Below, in pieces: positions 19,844-29,191 of a stretch of DNA of 64,000 nt (positions are counted from its first letter, which is position 1; each line of letters begins with the position of its first letter). The translations under genes were made by a program, and so were the position numbers. This DNA is from Nostoc sp. FACHB-892 (GTDB taxonomy: Bacteria > Cyanobacteriota > Cyanobacteriia > Cyanobacteriales > Nostocaceae). The DNA lies in contig NZ_JACJTR010000002.1 in NCBI RefSeq assembly GCF_014698795.1, positions 372,001 through 436,000 of the forward strand, written 5' to 3'. A model generated the notes under the pieces. That model was given only the letters and a program-made list of their open reading frames with translations, was not told the DNA's origin and made no database searches.

Positions 19844-20647
19844 TTACTGGATTTTCAAGAATTTATCCAAAGCTGTAACTAGGCTGGGAGGCCAACGGCG
19901 AATATTTTTTACCCAGTCGATATCTTTATAGCGGCTATCAAGTCCATAAGCTGCTACCCAGTTGCTTTCGGCTTCACCTTGTTCTCCATTTACCCAATAT
20001 GCAGCTGTAAGGGCGGCACGAACATCAGCAAACTTGGAGTATTTACGGGCAATATTTCGCATTTCGCGGATTGCTTGCTCTTTTTGACCAGTTTCGTAGA
20101 GAGCAAGAGCATAGTTAGCACGGGCGAAGGCAAAATTTGGGGCTATCTCGTTAGATTTTTTGTAGTCTGCGATCGCATCTTCCCATTTTCCTAAACCTGT
20201 TTTGGCATTTCCCCGATTGTTATACGCCATCGCATCGTTAGGATCGAGTTCTAAGACATGATTGTAATCTGCGATCGCATCGTCCCATTTTCCTAACCCT
20301 TCCAACGCCGCACCCCGATTTAAATATGGATCGGTGACATTCGGTGCTAGTTCTATAGCTTTGTTATAATCTGCCAGCGCCTCTTGTAATTTGTTCTGAC
20401 TCACCCGTGAATTTCCCCGGTTACTCCACGCCCCTGCATTAGTGGGAAATTGCTCAATAATCTTTGTCCAGTAAGTTTCAGCCGTCGCAAAATCACCTTG
20501 ATTCGTCGCTGTAAACGCTTGATTTGCCCACTCATCGCCTTGTTTTAACTGTTCTTCAGTAATGGGCGGTTGAGATTGTGCCATGACTGGAGTACCCCAG
20601 CTAAACACAAGTAACAAACTGAGAAAAATACCAATCAACTTAATCAT
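19844..20647 (-). CDS. Exported tetratricopeptide-repeat protein
   Basis: The 267-residue protein has an N-terminal signal peptide (KLIGIFLSLLLVFSWGTPVMAQ, cleavage probably after AMAQ-like site) and then four to five TPR units such as AGAWSNRGNSRVSQNKLQEA, DPYLNRGAALEGLGKWDDA and AMAYNNRGNAKTGLGKWEDA. It is probably a lumenal or periplasmic scaffold protein. The C-terminal part (NWVAAYGLDSRYKDIDWVKN) resembles TPR proteins conserved in cyanobacteria and plastids. Function not assigned. Confidence 0.8.
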   Translation of the reverse strand: MIKLIGIFLSLLLVFSWGTPVMAQSQPPITEEQLKQGDEWANQAFTATNQGDFATAETYWTKIIEQFPTNAGAWSNRGNSRVSQNKLQEALADYNKAIELAPNVTDPYLNRGAALEGLGKWDDAIADYNHVLELDPNDAMAYNNRGNAKTGLGKWEDAIADYKKSNEIAPNFAFARANYALALYETGQKEQAIREMRNIARKYSKFADVRAALTAAYWVNGEQGEAESNWVAAYGLDSRYKDIDWVKNIRRWPPSLVTALDKFLKIQ

Positions 20648-20659
20648 CTAGGTTTACCT

Positions 20660-20790
20660 GTGTCTATCTTGAAGATGGGGAGTAGGGAATAGGGAGTAGG
20701 GAGTGGGGGAAGACGGGGAGATAAGGGGAACAAGGCCAATAACCATACCCAATGCCCATTAACCATTCCCCACTCCCTACTCCCCACTCT
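20660..20790. repeat. Purine-rich STRR (GGGAGTA heptamers)
   Basis: GGGGAGTAGGGAATAGGGAG-type units with a complementary CCCACTCCCTACTCCCCACTC block at its far end; the two halves could pair. It lies between the TPR gene and the end of ruvB. Confidence 0.65.
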
Positions 20791-20796
20791 TCATAA

Positions 20797-21897
20797 TTAC
20801 AATAATGACAATTGTTCATTAGGCGGCGTGAATCCTAAATGCTTATATGCAGCCTTTGTCGCCATTCTTCCACGATGAGTCCGAGTTAAATACCCAATCT
20901 GCATGAGGTAAGGTTCATATACCTCTTCAATTGTTTGGGTATCTTCACCCGTCGCTGCTGCCATTGTTTCTAACCCTACTGGCCCACCATTAAATTGTTC
21001 AATTAACACACTTAGCATCTGACGGTCTGTCCAATCTAAACCGCATGGATCTACTTGGAATAGTTGCAATGCCTCAGATGCAATGCTTTCATTAATCTCT
21101 CCAGACAACTTTACTTCCGCATAATCACGGACTCGCTTAAGTAATCTATTAGCAATTCGTGGCGTTCCGCGTGAACGACGGGCAATTTCTGTGGCACCAT
21201 CTTCTGTAATAGGGGTTTTGAGTAATTGAGCGGTTCGCAATACAATTTGAGTCAGTTCGTCTACTTCGTAAAATCGGAGTTTTTGAATCAAACCGAAGCG
21301 ATCGCGCAGTGGTGAAGTTAAAGCACCGACACGGGTTGTAGCACCCACTAAGGTAAACTTTGACAGAGGCAAACTTCTAATCCGAGCGCTAGAACCCTTA
21401 CCAATAGTAATATCTAAGCGATAATCTTCCATCGCTGGATAGAGAATTTCCTCTGTCATCCGTGAGAGGCGATGAATTTCATCCACAAATAAAATATCTC
21501 CTGGTTTCATGTTCACCAGTAGCCCAACAATATCCCGTGGACGTTCTAGGGCTGGCGCACTGGTAATTTTGTAATTTACCCCCATTTCCGATGCTAAAAT
21601 CATTGCCATTGTAGTTTTGCCCAATCCCGGCGGCCCATACAGCAGCAAGTGATCCAACACCTCACCACGAGACTTGGCTGCTTTGATGGCAATATCTAGC
21701 ACATCCTTTAAATCTTTTTGCCCAATGTAATCAGCAAATCGGTGCGGTCGAATACCCTCTTCCTGCTGTTCTTGTTCATCAATAGCAGCTTCAGGCTGCA
21801 AAATATTTTCTGTAGAAGGTGTCCTCGCCGACTCTCGACGCTGCTTTGGTTCTCCGTTGGGTTCTGGAGGCTGTTTTTTCGAGGAGATTATCGCCAT
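20797..21897 (-). CDS. ruvB: Holliday junction branch-migration ATPase RuvB
   Basis: The 366-residue protein has the RuvB core: [12 protein letters not shown]-loop GPPGLGKTT (88-96), Walker B FVDEIHRL, the sensor [18 protein letters not shown] and a C-terminal winged helix ([10 protein letters not shown]). The first ~48 residues are a charged, low-complexity extension, as in other cyanobacterial RuvB. It drives branch migration with RuvA; no ruvA or ruvC is adjacent. Confidence 0.97.
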   Translation of the reverse strand: MAIISSKKQPPEPNGEPKQRRESARTPSTENILQPEAAIDEQEQQEEGIRPHRFADYIGQKDLKDVLDIAIKAAKSRGEVLDHLLLYGPPGLGKTTMAMILASEMGVNYKITSAPALERPRDIVGLLVNMKPGDILFVDEIHRLSRMTEEILYPAMEDYRLDITIGKGSSARIRSLPLSKFTLVGATTRVGALTSPLRDRFGLIQKLRFYEVDELTQIVLRTAQLLKTPITEDGATEIARRSRGTPRIANRLLKRVRDYAEVKLSGEINESIASEALQLFQVDPCGLDWTDRQMLSVLIEQFNGGPVGLETMAAATGEDTQTIEEVYEPYLMQIGYLTRTHRGRMATKAAYKHLGFTPPNEQLSLL

Positions 21898-21924
21898 AAT
21901 TCAGCTATCTACTTTTAAGGGACT

Positions 21925-21955
21925 AGGGAGTGGGGAGTGGGGAGTGGGGAGTAAA
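21925..21955. repeat. GGGGAGT tandem heptamers upstream of ruvB
   Basis: Four consecutive near-perfect GGGGAGT units. The following 60 bases carry an imperfect inverted repeat around ACAGGTGACAGGGTACAG and CTGTCACCTC. Confidence 0.7.
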
Positions 21956-22125
21956 GAAGGGAATAGGTTACAGGTGACAGGGTACAGATTATTCTCTATA
22001 ACCTTTACCCTGTCACCTCTTTCCTAATCCCAATGCCCCATGCGCGTGAAAATTTTCGTTTGGAAATACCCGCGCCAATTTAAAATTTAAATTCCGGTCA
22101 ATTACCCAGAAGTACAAAAGTTATT

Positions 22126-22899
22126 ATGTTATCTAAAAGAATCTTACCGTGCTTAGATGTGAAGGCGGGACGGGTTGTAAAAGGAGTTAACTTTGTAAAT
22201 CTCCAAGATGCAGGCGATCCGGTAGAGCTGGCAAAGGTTTACAACGAAGCCGGTGCTGATGAGTTAGTATTTCTGGATATTACAGCTACTCATGAAGACC
22301 GAGCTACTATTTTAGATGTGGTCTACCGGACTGCTGAACAGGTCTTTATTCCATTGACTGTGGGTGGTGGCATCCAATCCTTAGAAAATGTTAAAGCTTT
22401 GTTACGAGCAGGCGCAGATAAGGTTAGTATTAATTCTGCGGCGGTGCGTGATCCAGACTTGATTAATCGGGCAAGCGATCGCTTTGGTAATCAGTGCATA
22501 GTTGTTGCTATTGATGCCAGACGCAGAAATAACCCGGAGAATCCAGGTTGGGATGTGTATGTGCGGGGTGGCAGAGAAAATACAGGCTTAGATGCTCTAC
22601 TTTGGGCACAAGATGTTGAAAAACGGGGGGCCGGTGAACTGCTAGTCACAAGTATGGATGCTGATGGAACCCAAGCCGGGTATGACATCGAGATCACACG
22701 GGCAATTGCCGATGCTGTAGAAATTCCAGTCATTGCTTCTGGTGGTGCAGGTAATTGTGAACATATCTACACAGCCTTAACTGAAGGCAAAGCTGAAGCA
22801 GCATTACTCGCATCCCTGTTACATTACGGACAATTAAGCGTAGCAGAAATCAAAAATTATTTGCGCGATCGCAATGTACCAGTAAGAACATTATCTTAA
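22126..22899 (+). CDS. hisF: Imidazole glycerol phosphate synthase subunit HisF
   Basis: The 257-residue beta/alpha barrel shows [19 protein letters not shown] with catalytic Asp in the first strand, VAIDARR with the second catalytic Asp, and phosphate loops PLTVGGGI and VIASGGAG. It makes IGP and AICAR from PRFAR using ammonia from HisH. It stands alone, as histidine genes usually do in cyanobacteria. Confidence 0.97.
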   Translation: MLSKRILPCLDVKAGRVVKGVNFVNLQDAGDPVELAKVYNEAGADELVFLDITATHEDRATILDVVYRTAEQVFIPLTVGGGIQSLENVKALLRAGADKVSINSAAVRDPDLINRASDRFGNQCIVVAIDARRRNNPENPGWDVYVRGGRENTGLDALLWAQDVEKRGAGELLVTSMDADGTQAGYDIEITRAIADAVEIPVIASGGAGNCEHIYTALTEGKAEAALLASLLHYGQLSVAEIKNYLRDRNVPVRTLS

Positions 22900-22998
22900 A
22901 CCACAATTTACTGTTTAATGACATCTATCTAGGGTTAGCTACACTTCCTGAAAAGGGTGTTAATATTATTTTATAAGTATTAACAAATATTAAAAAAT

Positions 22999-23193
22999 AT
23001 GTTGCTTCCTATATTACTTTTTGATGTAGCCTTGGTAGCGTGGTCGCTGCACTTAATGGAAAGAGCCTACGAGAGTAAAGAATTTTCTTTAATGTTGGCT
23101 GGTACATTGGTTGCTCTGGCTGCTGCTGCCATGTTAGTAGTTTACTTCTTGATGGGGCACTGTATGACCTATTTGTTACAAGTGTCGTTGTGA
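22999..23193 (+). CDS. Small two-span membrane protein, unknown
   Basis: This 64-residue frame starts MLLPILLFDVALVAWSLHLM and has two hydrophobic helices (about 1-19 and 33-53) separated by the charged ERAYESKEF. The composition is typical of a real small membrane protein, but I do not recognise the family. It lies 100 bases after hisF, in the same direction and just before the tRNA gene. Confidence 0.6.
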   Translation: MLLPILLFDVALVAWSLHLMERAYESKEFSLMLAGTLVALAAAAMLVVYFLMGHCMTYLLQVSL

Positions 23194-23287
23194 ATGCTGA
23201 GTGGTAGAGAAAATATTAAAAATTTAGTTTCCAAAAAAAGCTTGACAAGGTAGTAACAATTAAGCGATTATGTATAATGGATTTTAA

Positions 23288-23360
23288 GGGGTTATAGCGC
23301 AGTTGGTAGCGCACCTCAATGGCATTGAGGGGGTCAGCGGTTCGAATCCGCTTAGCTCCA
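23288..23360 (+). tRNA. tRNA-Ala (anticodon GGC)
   Basis: The 73-base cloverleaf has an acceptor stem GGGGTTA/TAGCTCC, D arm, anticodon stem CCTCA/TGAGG with loop ATGGCAT (anticodon GGC at 23321-23323), and T arm GCGGTTCGAATCCGC. CCA is not encoded. A TATAAT box lies at 23273-23278; a TTGACA at 23242 is too far away (25 bases) to be a normal -35 partner. Confidence 0.95.
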
Positions 23361-23371
23361 TTCTTGAAGCA

Positions 23372-23401
23372 CAAAGCCTTCCCATTAGCGGAAAGGCTTT
23401 G
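23372..23401 (+). terminator. Hairpin after tRNA-Ala
   Basis: CAAAGCCTT and AAGGCTTTG pair across a short loop 12 bases after the tRNA, with further pairing in the loop. Only a short A/T tract follows, so strength is uncertain. Confidence 0.55.
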
Positions 23402-23518
23402 AAAATGTTAAGAGAGTTTTATTTTCTGTCTACCTAGCTAGTTTGGAAAGTTGGAGTGATAGAGACTGTAAGGGTTTTATGGGGCAATTTGTGGTTGCTG
23501 TAAGAACTCTAACCAATC

Positions 23519-23625
23519 TCATAGCACTTCTTCAACTTCATACTCATCAGTATCAATGATTTGTGCGATCGCTCCTTCTTCCTCTGTATCCTTTGCGGTT
23601 TCGACAATATTAACTTTGCAACCAT
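23519..23625 (-). pseudogene. Possible relic of a short acidic protein gene
   Basis: One frame reads VNIVETAKDTEEEGAIAQ then IIDTDEYEVEEVL and stop, including an in-frame HIP1 site. It has no start codon; a one-base shift would join it to an ATG at 23625. The alternative frame gives a Lys/Arg-rich peptide without protein-like character. Speculative. Confidence 0.25.
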
Positions 23626-23724
23626 ATTAATAACTAAAACCATAGATGCTTGGATCTTAAAATATAGGCATCTATGGTATAGAAATGTATAGAATCTTGT
23701 AAAGATATAAAATATAGTTCTTAA

Positions 23725-24450
23725 ATGCACACATTTCTAGCTTCTTCCTCAATGCAGCTGTCTGTACCACCAAATCACTTTCAGCCAATGAAAATTGTCG
23801 CGCTGGGGGACAGCTTAATTTATGGATTCGGCGATCCGGAAAAGGGAGGCTGGATCGAGCAACTACGGCGATGGTGGATGTTGCCAGATAGTGCGGGTCA
23901 TGTTCTTTATAATTTAGGGGTAAGAGGCGATCGCACGCAACAAGTAGCCCAACGGCTAGAAGTTGAGTTCCGCCACCGGGGTGAACTGCGAAATCGTGTC
24001 CCCGACTTGATTATTTTATCAGTAGGCGTGAATGACTCAGCGCGGTTGGCGCGTCCCGATGGTCGAAGTTACACAGATTTTACATTGTTTGAAAAAGAAA
24101 TTGCTTCTCTGCTAGATTTAGCACAGCAACTATGTCCTGTGTTATTTGTGGGCATGGTGCCAGTGGATGAAGCCAAGATGCCATTTTTAGATTGTTTTTA
24201 CTATAATCATGCCGATCAGTACCGCTACAAAGAAGCAACTCGAATTGCTTGTACCAAACGGCAGATTCCCTATTTAGATATTTTTGAGCAATGGATGGAA
24301 CGCGGTGAAAATTGGCGGCTTAAACGCTTGAGTGAAGATGGTCTTCATCCCAATACACTAGGTTATCAAGCTTTGTTAGAAGATGTGATCAATTGGGATG
24401 CGATCGCAACTTACCATTCTAAATTTGATTACCACCTTAAGGGATCGTAA
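23725..24450 (+). CDS. SGNH/GDSL hydrolase
   Basis: The protein has the GDSL block IVALGDSLIYGFGDPEKGGW (catalytic Ser), a Gly block LGVRGDRT, an Asn block ILSVGVNDS and the C-terminal DGLHPN with the catalytic Asp and His. It is an esterase/lipase-type fold; no signal peptide is visible, so probably cytosolic. The first ATG (23725) gives 241 residues; ATGs at 23752 and 23788 are closer to the conserved core and may be the true start. Confidence 0.85.
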   Translation: MHTFLASSSMQLSVPPNHFQPMKIVALGDSLIYGFGDPEKGGWIEQLRRWWMLPDSAGHVLYNLGVRGDRTQQVAQRLEVEFRHRGELRNRVPDLIILSVGVNDSARLARPDGRSYTDFTLFEKEIASLLDLAQQLCPVLFVGMVPVDEAKMPFLDCFYYNHADQYRYKEATRIACTKRQIPYLDIFEQWMERGENWRLKRLSEDGLHPNTLGYQALLEDVINWDAIATYHSKFDYHLKGS

Positions 24451-24577
24451 TTAGATAAATATCTTAATGTCTTTAGGGCTAACCTAATATTCTCCTATCT
24501 CCCATCCTTACAAAAAGCACTACAATAGTGCTGAATTTTTAAATCCATCTTTTCCCTATTTTATATTCAGTACTTTT

Positions 24578-25012
24578 ATGACACCAACTTTATTTGGTCG
24601 TTGGCAAACTCGATTATTATTACTTGCGACGGTGGGTGTAATTGTGTCTTTGCCTTTTGCAATGGGTTTGATTGGTTCTAGCACTAACTCAGTTTATTTT
24701 TGGATACTTGGTTATGTCGCCATCCTTGGCTTAGGTTGGGATGTACTTTATAACTATCTTCAAAAATTCCGATGGGACAGGGATTGGCCAGCAGCTTATC
24801 AACTTTTAGCTGGTATATGGGAATTAGTATTTGTATTCTGCGGAATAAAACTGTTTGGCTTTTTACCAATACCTTTACCTAAAGAAGAACTACCGTTAGT
24901 AGTTTTTTTATTGCACTATAGCGTCGTGTGGCTAGCAGTTTTTATTAGTTCACAAAGTTTGATGCGAATTATCTTTCCCCGTTGGCGTTTTCGCGGTGGG
25001 GAATGCTTGTAA
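24578..25012 (+). CDS. Integral membrane protein, unknown
   Basis: The 144-residue protein has four hydrophobic helices (about 11-32, 38-57, 77-95 and 103-125) and short basic termini (MTPTLFGRWQTR, FPRWRFRG). No motif identifies a function. It follows the SGNH hydrolase by 127 bases in the same direction. Confidence 0.65.
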   Translation: MTPTLFGRWQTRLLLLATVGVIVSLPFAMGLIGSSTNSVYFWILGYVAILGLGWDVLYNYLQKFRWDRDWPAAYQLLAGIWELVFVFCGIKLFGFLPIPLPKEELPLVVFLLHYSVVWLAVFISSQSLMRIIFPRWRFRGGECL

Positions 25013-25539
25013 AACCTCAAACCCTTCAAATATTCAATTTGTTTTCACCTAGTAGGGGCATCAATTAGCCATCCAACTCAAGGTTCCTCCTCCAATTAAC
25101 GGTTGGTATCGTCTAAGATTATGCCCACATAATTAGTTATGCTAACCACAATTATTATACCCCTCCTCGCTTGCGGGGAGGGGATACAAAGCGTAGCTTT
25201 GGCGGGGTGGGGTTTTCTGGGTTTAATAATTAATCAAGCAGACATGATATAACCCCATCCCGATAATTTGCCGAACTGGGAAAAATCGGATAATCTGACG
25301 TTAAACATTTAACAATCCGATATTTACTTAAATACCTTTGTATTATCGGCAAACGCTAACGCCGATACTGACGAAAAGCACTCTCTGGCAGGCATCTTCA
25401 GAAATCAACAGTTAAATTTATGTGGAAAAGTTGGCAGATCAATCCTTTGTAATATTCTTCGCCCGAAAAAGATAATTGAATTAGGGATTGGAGAGTAGGG
25501 ATTGGAAGGGCGAATTAAACAGCAATGTGAGCGCATTGT
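25013..25539. repeat. Gene-free spacer with a CCCCTCC palindromic repeat
   Basis: At 25160-25183 CCCCTCCTCGCTTGCGGGGAGGGG forms a hairpin, followed by the palindrome AAAGCGTAGCTTT (25188-25200) and a GGCGGGGTGGGG tail. A related copy lies at 27199. The rest holds no gene that I can support. Confidence 0.65.
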
Positions 25540-26400
25540 ATGGGTTTCATGGAGCAAATAAAAAGAATGAATCAGGGATTAAAGACTAGGCAATTCTACC
25601 AATGGCGCAAGCAGCTATTTAGCATCAGTCTATTAGGTTTTTGTGCAGCGATCGCCCTCGAAACTTGCACTACTGCTGCTACACCAGTGGCAAAGCTAGA
25701 TAATTGGCGTTTTTCCCCCAAAACACAGCAACTCGAAATCACCCTCTCAGCAGGCACAACCCCTCGTTATTTCTACCTTACCGAACCCTCTCGGCTTGTT
25801 GTAGATTTACCGAATACTAAGTTGGGCAAAGTTACAACACAACAAAATTATTCTGGAGCAATTAAAACTATTCGCGTTTCTCAATTGAACGAGAACGACA
25901 CACGCATTGTCCTAGACTTAGCACCAGGAACTGTTTTTAATCCTAAAAAGGTACAACTGCAACCCGTTTTCCCAAAAAACTCTACTCGTTGGGTGTTTCG
26001 TCCGGTTATTTCTGGTAAAACTACTGCCGTGAAACCAGGAAAGTCCCAACCTTCACCCAAGAAACAACCTCAAACACCCCAAAAGCCGCCTAGTAACCCA
26101 CCGATAACCACTACTAATCCACAACTACCCTTACTCACAGTTCCGCCTCCATCCAATGAACTGCCCTCAACAATTACTACTAACTCAGGACAGCCTTTTG
26201 TCACTGTTCCTCCCCTAACTCCTAATATATCCTCTCAACAACCTAGTCTGATTCTTCCCCCTCCGTCTTTCCCAAATCAACCCGGTAACTTGAATAACAT
26301 TCCTCCTTTCGGTATGTCGGAATTCCCAGTTCCAACAATCCGCAATGCTCCCAATCCCCAGGTGATAGAGTTTGGTCAACCCCTTCCTAAAAATAAATAG
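25540..26400 (+). CDS. AMIN-domain exported protein with Pro-rich tail
   Basis: The 286-residue protein has a basic N-terminus and hydrophobic signal segment (about 23-45), then an AMIN domain (VAKLDNWRFSPKTQQLEITL, EPSRLVVDLPNTKLG, ISQLN-like RVSQLNENDTRIVLDL). From about residue 165 it is Pro/Ser/Thr-rich and unstructured. AMIN domains target proteins to peptidoglycan or the outer membrane. No amidase catalytic domain follows, so this is not AmiC itself. Confidence 0.85.
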   Translation: MGFMEQIKRMNQGLKTRQFYQWRKQLFSISLLGFCAAIALETCTTAATPVAKLDNWRFSPKTQQLEITLSAGTTPRYFYLTEPSRLVVDLPNTKLGKVTTQQNYSGAIKTIRVSQLNENDTRIVLDLAPGTVFNPKKVQLQPVFPKNSTRWVFRPVISGKTTAVKPGKSQPSPKKQPQTPQKPPSNPPITTTNPQLPLLTVPPPSNELPSTITTNSGQPFVTVPPLTPNISSQQPSLILPPPSFPNQPGNLNNIPPFGMSEFPVPTIRNAPNPQVIEFGQPLPKNK

Positions 26401-26490
26401 TGGGGAGTGGGGGGATGAGGGAGCAGGGGAAGCAGGAGGAGAAGAATAACTAATGCCCAATGCCCAATGCCCCATTCCCCATTCCCAAAT
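26401..26490. repeat. GGGGAGT / AATGCCC short repeats
   Basis: GTGGGGAGTGGGG and the repeated AATGCCC heptamer (26453-26472) separate the convergent AMIN and DUF3172 genes. Confidence 0.6.
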
Positions 26491-27030
26491 CTAAAATCTA
26501 TCAGTTTCCTGAGGTGTTCCAACTGCTCCTGGTTGAGCCGTAAAGAAGTTTTGAGCAGCTTCATTTTGATATATACACCTAATATCAGGTTGGCCACTGT
26601 CCAAGTTACCTGTGAATCCAAAGGTATTCAGGCGATTTTTGCAATCTCTTACCTGATCGGATGTCACCAGCTTACGGTTCTCTAAAAGCGCCCAGTTATT
26701 TTGTCTGATTACGCATCCAGGACGCATACTCGGCTGGGCAACATAAACATTAAAAGGGTTGAGAGTAACGAACAGTCTAGCGTCCATCACCATTGCGCTG
26801 GCTCCATACTGCACACAAATTTCCGGGTTTGGTGCTTTGGTATCAATGAATTCACGAGAAGCCACATTTGATGGGGCCAACGTAGTTGTAGAACTAAAAG
26901 CAATGCCAATCCCAATTCCCAAAATCAACACCCCTCCCATAATTGCAATGGTGAAGAGGTTAAACATTGGGGATTGAAAAATAGAGGGTTTAGAAGTAGT
27001 AGCCGATCTACCAGTGGGTTTACGTCTCAT
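26491..27030 (-). CDS. DUF3172-type membrane-anchored protein
   Basis: The 179-residue protein has a basic N-terminus, one membrane helix (about 23-46, FNLFTIAIMGGVLILGIGIG) and a conserved soluble domain: NPEICVQYGASAMVMDARLF, FNVYVAQPSMRPGCVIRQNNW and VRDCKNRLNTFGFTGNL, with three conserved Cys. This matches DUF3172, a cyanobacterial and plastid family of unknown function. Confidence 0.85.
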   Translation of the reverse strand: MRRKPTGRSATTSKPSIFQSPMFNLFTIAIMGGVLILGIGIGIAFSSTTTLAPSNVASREFIDTKAPNPEICVQYGASAMVMDARLFVTLNPFNVYVAQPSMRPGCVIRQNNWALLENRKLVTSDQVRDCKNRLNTFGFTGNLDSGQPDIRCIYQNEAAQNFFTAQPGAVGTPQETDRF

Positions 27031-27798
27031 TGTTGCTTAATCACCTTCACGCCGATTTGGCAGGGAGTGGTCTAAAGTTTTCTCCCTCTTTCAGTATGCC
27101 TATTCTTGACTGTAATTGTCTGCAAGTTTGAGGGCAGTATTGTTCTTAAATGATAAAAATATAACGCTTTATAATCACATGAGATACATCAGAGCAAACT
27201 CCTCGCTTGCAGGGAGGGGATTAGGGGTGCAGTTCTTGTACCCCACTCAACCAAGAACCGCTATAAAAACTTATCTAGATATATGGACAGAATTTCAACC
27301 TTATCGGTTATTGTTTCCATCTTAAAGAATTGGTGAGTATTTTTATTTATTTGCCAATTTAGGGTACTGTTATTGGCTTTGTGCTTCACATGGAAATCAC
27401 AAAGTAACTCTCTTTAAAGCTCGATATTTTATTAACCAATAATAGCATATTTTTGATGTTTATCATAGATTGGCTTAATTCAATTTTCACAAATGATGCA
27501 GTCAGAATGCTTGGATTATCTAGCTTTTTATTCGTAATTTTGCGGAAAGTCTGAGTGGAGGAAACCTGTGCTTATAACTTTCCAAGACAAATTTTTCGTA
27601 TTCTTCTTAGATATTTTGCTTACCTCTAGTAATTAATATGGTGGTTCTGGTTTACGTGAGGTACAACCGTAAGGACACGGCAGTGCCGCGTCCGTACACC
27701 TCGCAACGTAATGTTGTACTGCATCTGAATGGGAAACGCTATATGTCAAACAATGTAAATTAAAATTTAAGTAAGTTTTAATAATTAATTAGAAGCAA
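27031..27798. repeat. Gene-free 0.77-kb region with two repeat elements
   Basis: A partial copy of the CTCCTCGCTTGCAGGGAGGGG repeat lies at 27199-27219. A second hairpin at 27673-27693 (GGACACGGCA/GTGCCGCGTCC, one mismatch) sits in a block that reads like a known interspersed unit. No coding frame is convincing; no ATPase gene for the following permease is present. Confidence 0.6.
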
Positions 27799-28629
27799 GT
27801 GGCATCTCAAAGAGCGTTATTCTCAACAAGCAAGAAGTTCAAAACTTCGCAACTTCAAATCCTTCTAGCTGATAGTCTGACTATTTTTTGGGGAGATTGG
27901 TTAGATTTACGTATTAGAATTGTGCAAATTGCTGCATCAGGCTTAATATCCCCACTGATATATATTTTAGCTTTTGGCTTGGGTTTAGGTAGTTCCATCA
28001 AACCCGGATCAGGGATTAGTGGTAATTATAACAACTATTTAGAATTCATATTACCGGGGATGGTGGCGCTATCGTCGATGACGATTAGCTTTGGTGGAAC
28101 GACATTTTCGATTTGTGGAGATAGATTATTTACTAAAACCTTCGAGGAATTATTGTTAACTCCCATACACCCCTTAGCGTTGCATATCGGAAAAATGCTG
28201 GCGGGAGTAGTGCGAGGGTTGATGACATCTGGTTCCGTAATTTTGGTCGCGGTATTATTGACTGGAAACTGGAATTTTCTCAACCCGCTATTTTTACTGT
28301 TGGTAATACTGAATTGTTCAGTATTTGCTGGGTTAGGGGTGATTGTGGGGTTGAGTGTGCGATCGCTTGAATCAGTCGGACTCTACAACAACTTTATAAT
28401 TATCCCTATGTCTTTCTTAGGGGCAACCTTCTTTGACCCTAGTACATTACCAGCTGCCTTGAAAGTCGTCGTTTACCTATTACCCTTAACCTATGCCAGC
28501 ATCGGACTACGTGCAGTTGCTCATTTACCCTTATCCCAGTTTCCTTGGTACAGCATACCGATTTTGCTGATGATTGCGATCGCACTTTCACTGTGGGGTG
28601 CTTATAAATTCGCTCACCAACAGGATTAA
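27799..28629 (+). CDS. ABC-2 type transporter permease
   Basis: The 276-residue protein starts at GTG 27799 and has six hydrophobic segments with the ABC-2 membrane domain pattern (SGLISPLIYILAFGLGLGSS, ILPGMVALSSMTISFGG, LTPIHPLALHIGKMLAG, PMSFLGATFFDPSTLP). It would export a lipid, polysaccharide or drug together with a separate ATPase, which is not encoded nearby. Confidence 0.85.
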   Translation: MASQRALFSTSKKFKTSQLQILLADSLTIFWGDWLDLRIRIVQIAASGLISPLIYILAFGLGLGSSIKPGSGISGNYNNYLEFILPGMVALSSMTISFGGTTFSICGDRLFTKTFEELLLTPIHPLALHIGKMLAGVVRGLMTSGSVILVAVLLTGNWNFLNPLFLLLVILNCSVFAGLGVIVGLSVRSLESVGLYNNFIIIPMSFLGATFFDPSTLPAALKVVVYLLPLTYASIGLRAVAHLPLSQFPWYSIPILLMIAIALSLWGAYKFAHQQD

Positions 28630-28682
28630 AGCCTTAATTACAACCTATGCTTTAACAGTTTCTGCAACAAATTCCAGAACTT

Positions 28683-29156
28683 ATGCCGATCCGCCCTGCT
28701 ACAAAAGCTGACGTACCCGCAGTTTTACCAATGGTTACCAAAATTTGTGCTTTGCACGAGTCTTGGGATTCCGCTAAGTATGGTTTTCTGCCGAATCCAG
28801 AACAGCGTTATGAACAATGGTTGACACGGTTGACAAATAGCGAACGCAGCATATTTCTAGTATCTGAAGATGAAGGGAAACTTGTAGCTTTTCTGGTAGC
28901 AACGATTGAGCGAGAAATACCAATTTATCGGTTACAGGAATTTGCTTTTATTCACGATATCTGGGTTGAGCCGGAATATCGCCAAAACGGAATTGCGCGG
29001 CAGATGGTGATGTTAACTATTGAACGCTTTCATCAAATGGGCGTTAAGCAAATTCGTCTAGATACAGCAGTTGTTAACGAAGCTTCACGGCGATTGTTTG
29101 CATCTTGTGGCTTTCGACTCAGCATTATTGAAATGCTGATTGAATTAAGTCATTAG
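28683..29156 (+). CDS. GNAT-family N-acetyltransferase
   Basis: The 157-residue protein shows the GNAT fold: IRPATKADVPAVLPMV at the start, FIHDIWVEPEYRQNGIARQM (motif A with the Q/RxxGxx acetyl-CoA loop) and NEASRRLFASCGF (motif B). Substrate unknown. It starts 54 bases after the ABC-2 permease and could be co-transcribed. Confidence 0.88.
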   Translation: MPIRPATKADVPAVLPMVTKICALHESWDSAKYGFLPNPEQRYEQWLTRLTNSERSIFLVSEDEGKLVAFLVATIEREIPIYRLQEFAFIHDIWVEPEYRQNGIARQMVMLTIERFHQMGVKQIRLDTAVVNEASRRLFASCGFRLSIIEMLIELSH

Positions 29157-29179
29157 TCATCAGCAAATGACTAATGACT
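29148..29179. terminator. Perfect 13-bp STRR hairpin between convergent genes
   Basis: AGTCATTAGTCAT (29148-29160) and ATGACTAATGACT (29167-29179) pair perfectly around six bases. It lies between the stops of the GNAT gene and ndhN and, built of STRR heptamers, could serve both transcripts. No U-run follows. Confidence 0.55.
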
Positions 29180-29191
29180 AATGACAAAGGA

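Noticed and set aside
23242..23278. TTGACA and TATAAT upstream of tRNA-Ala as a consensus promoter
   Set aside because: The spacing is 25 bases rather than 16-18, so only the -10 box is credible.
23509..23730. Minus-strand frame starting at 23730
   Set aside because: Lys/Arg-rich and low complexity; the alternative frame over the same DNA is more protein-like, and neither has strong support.
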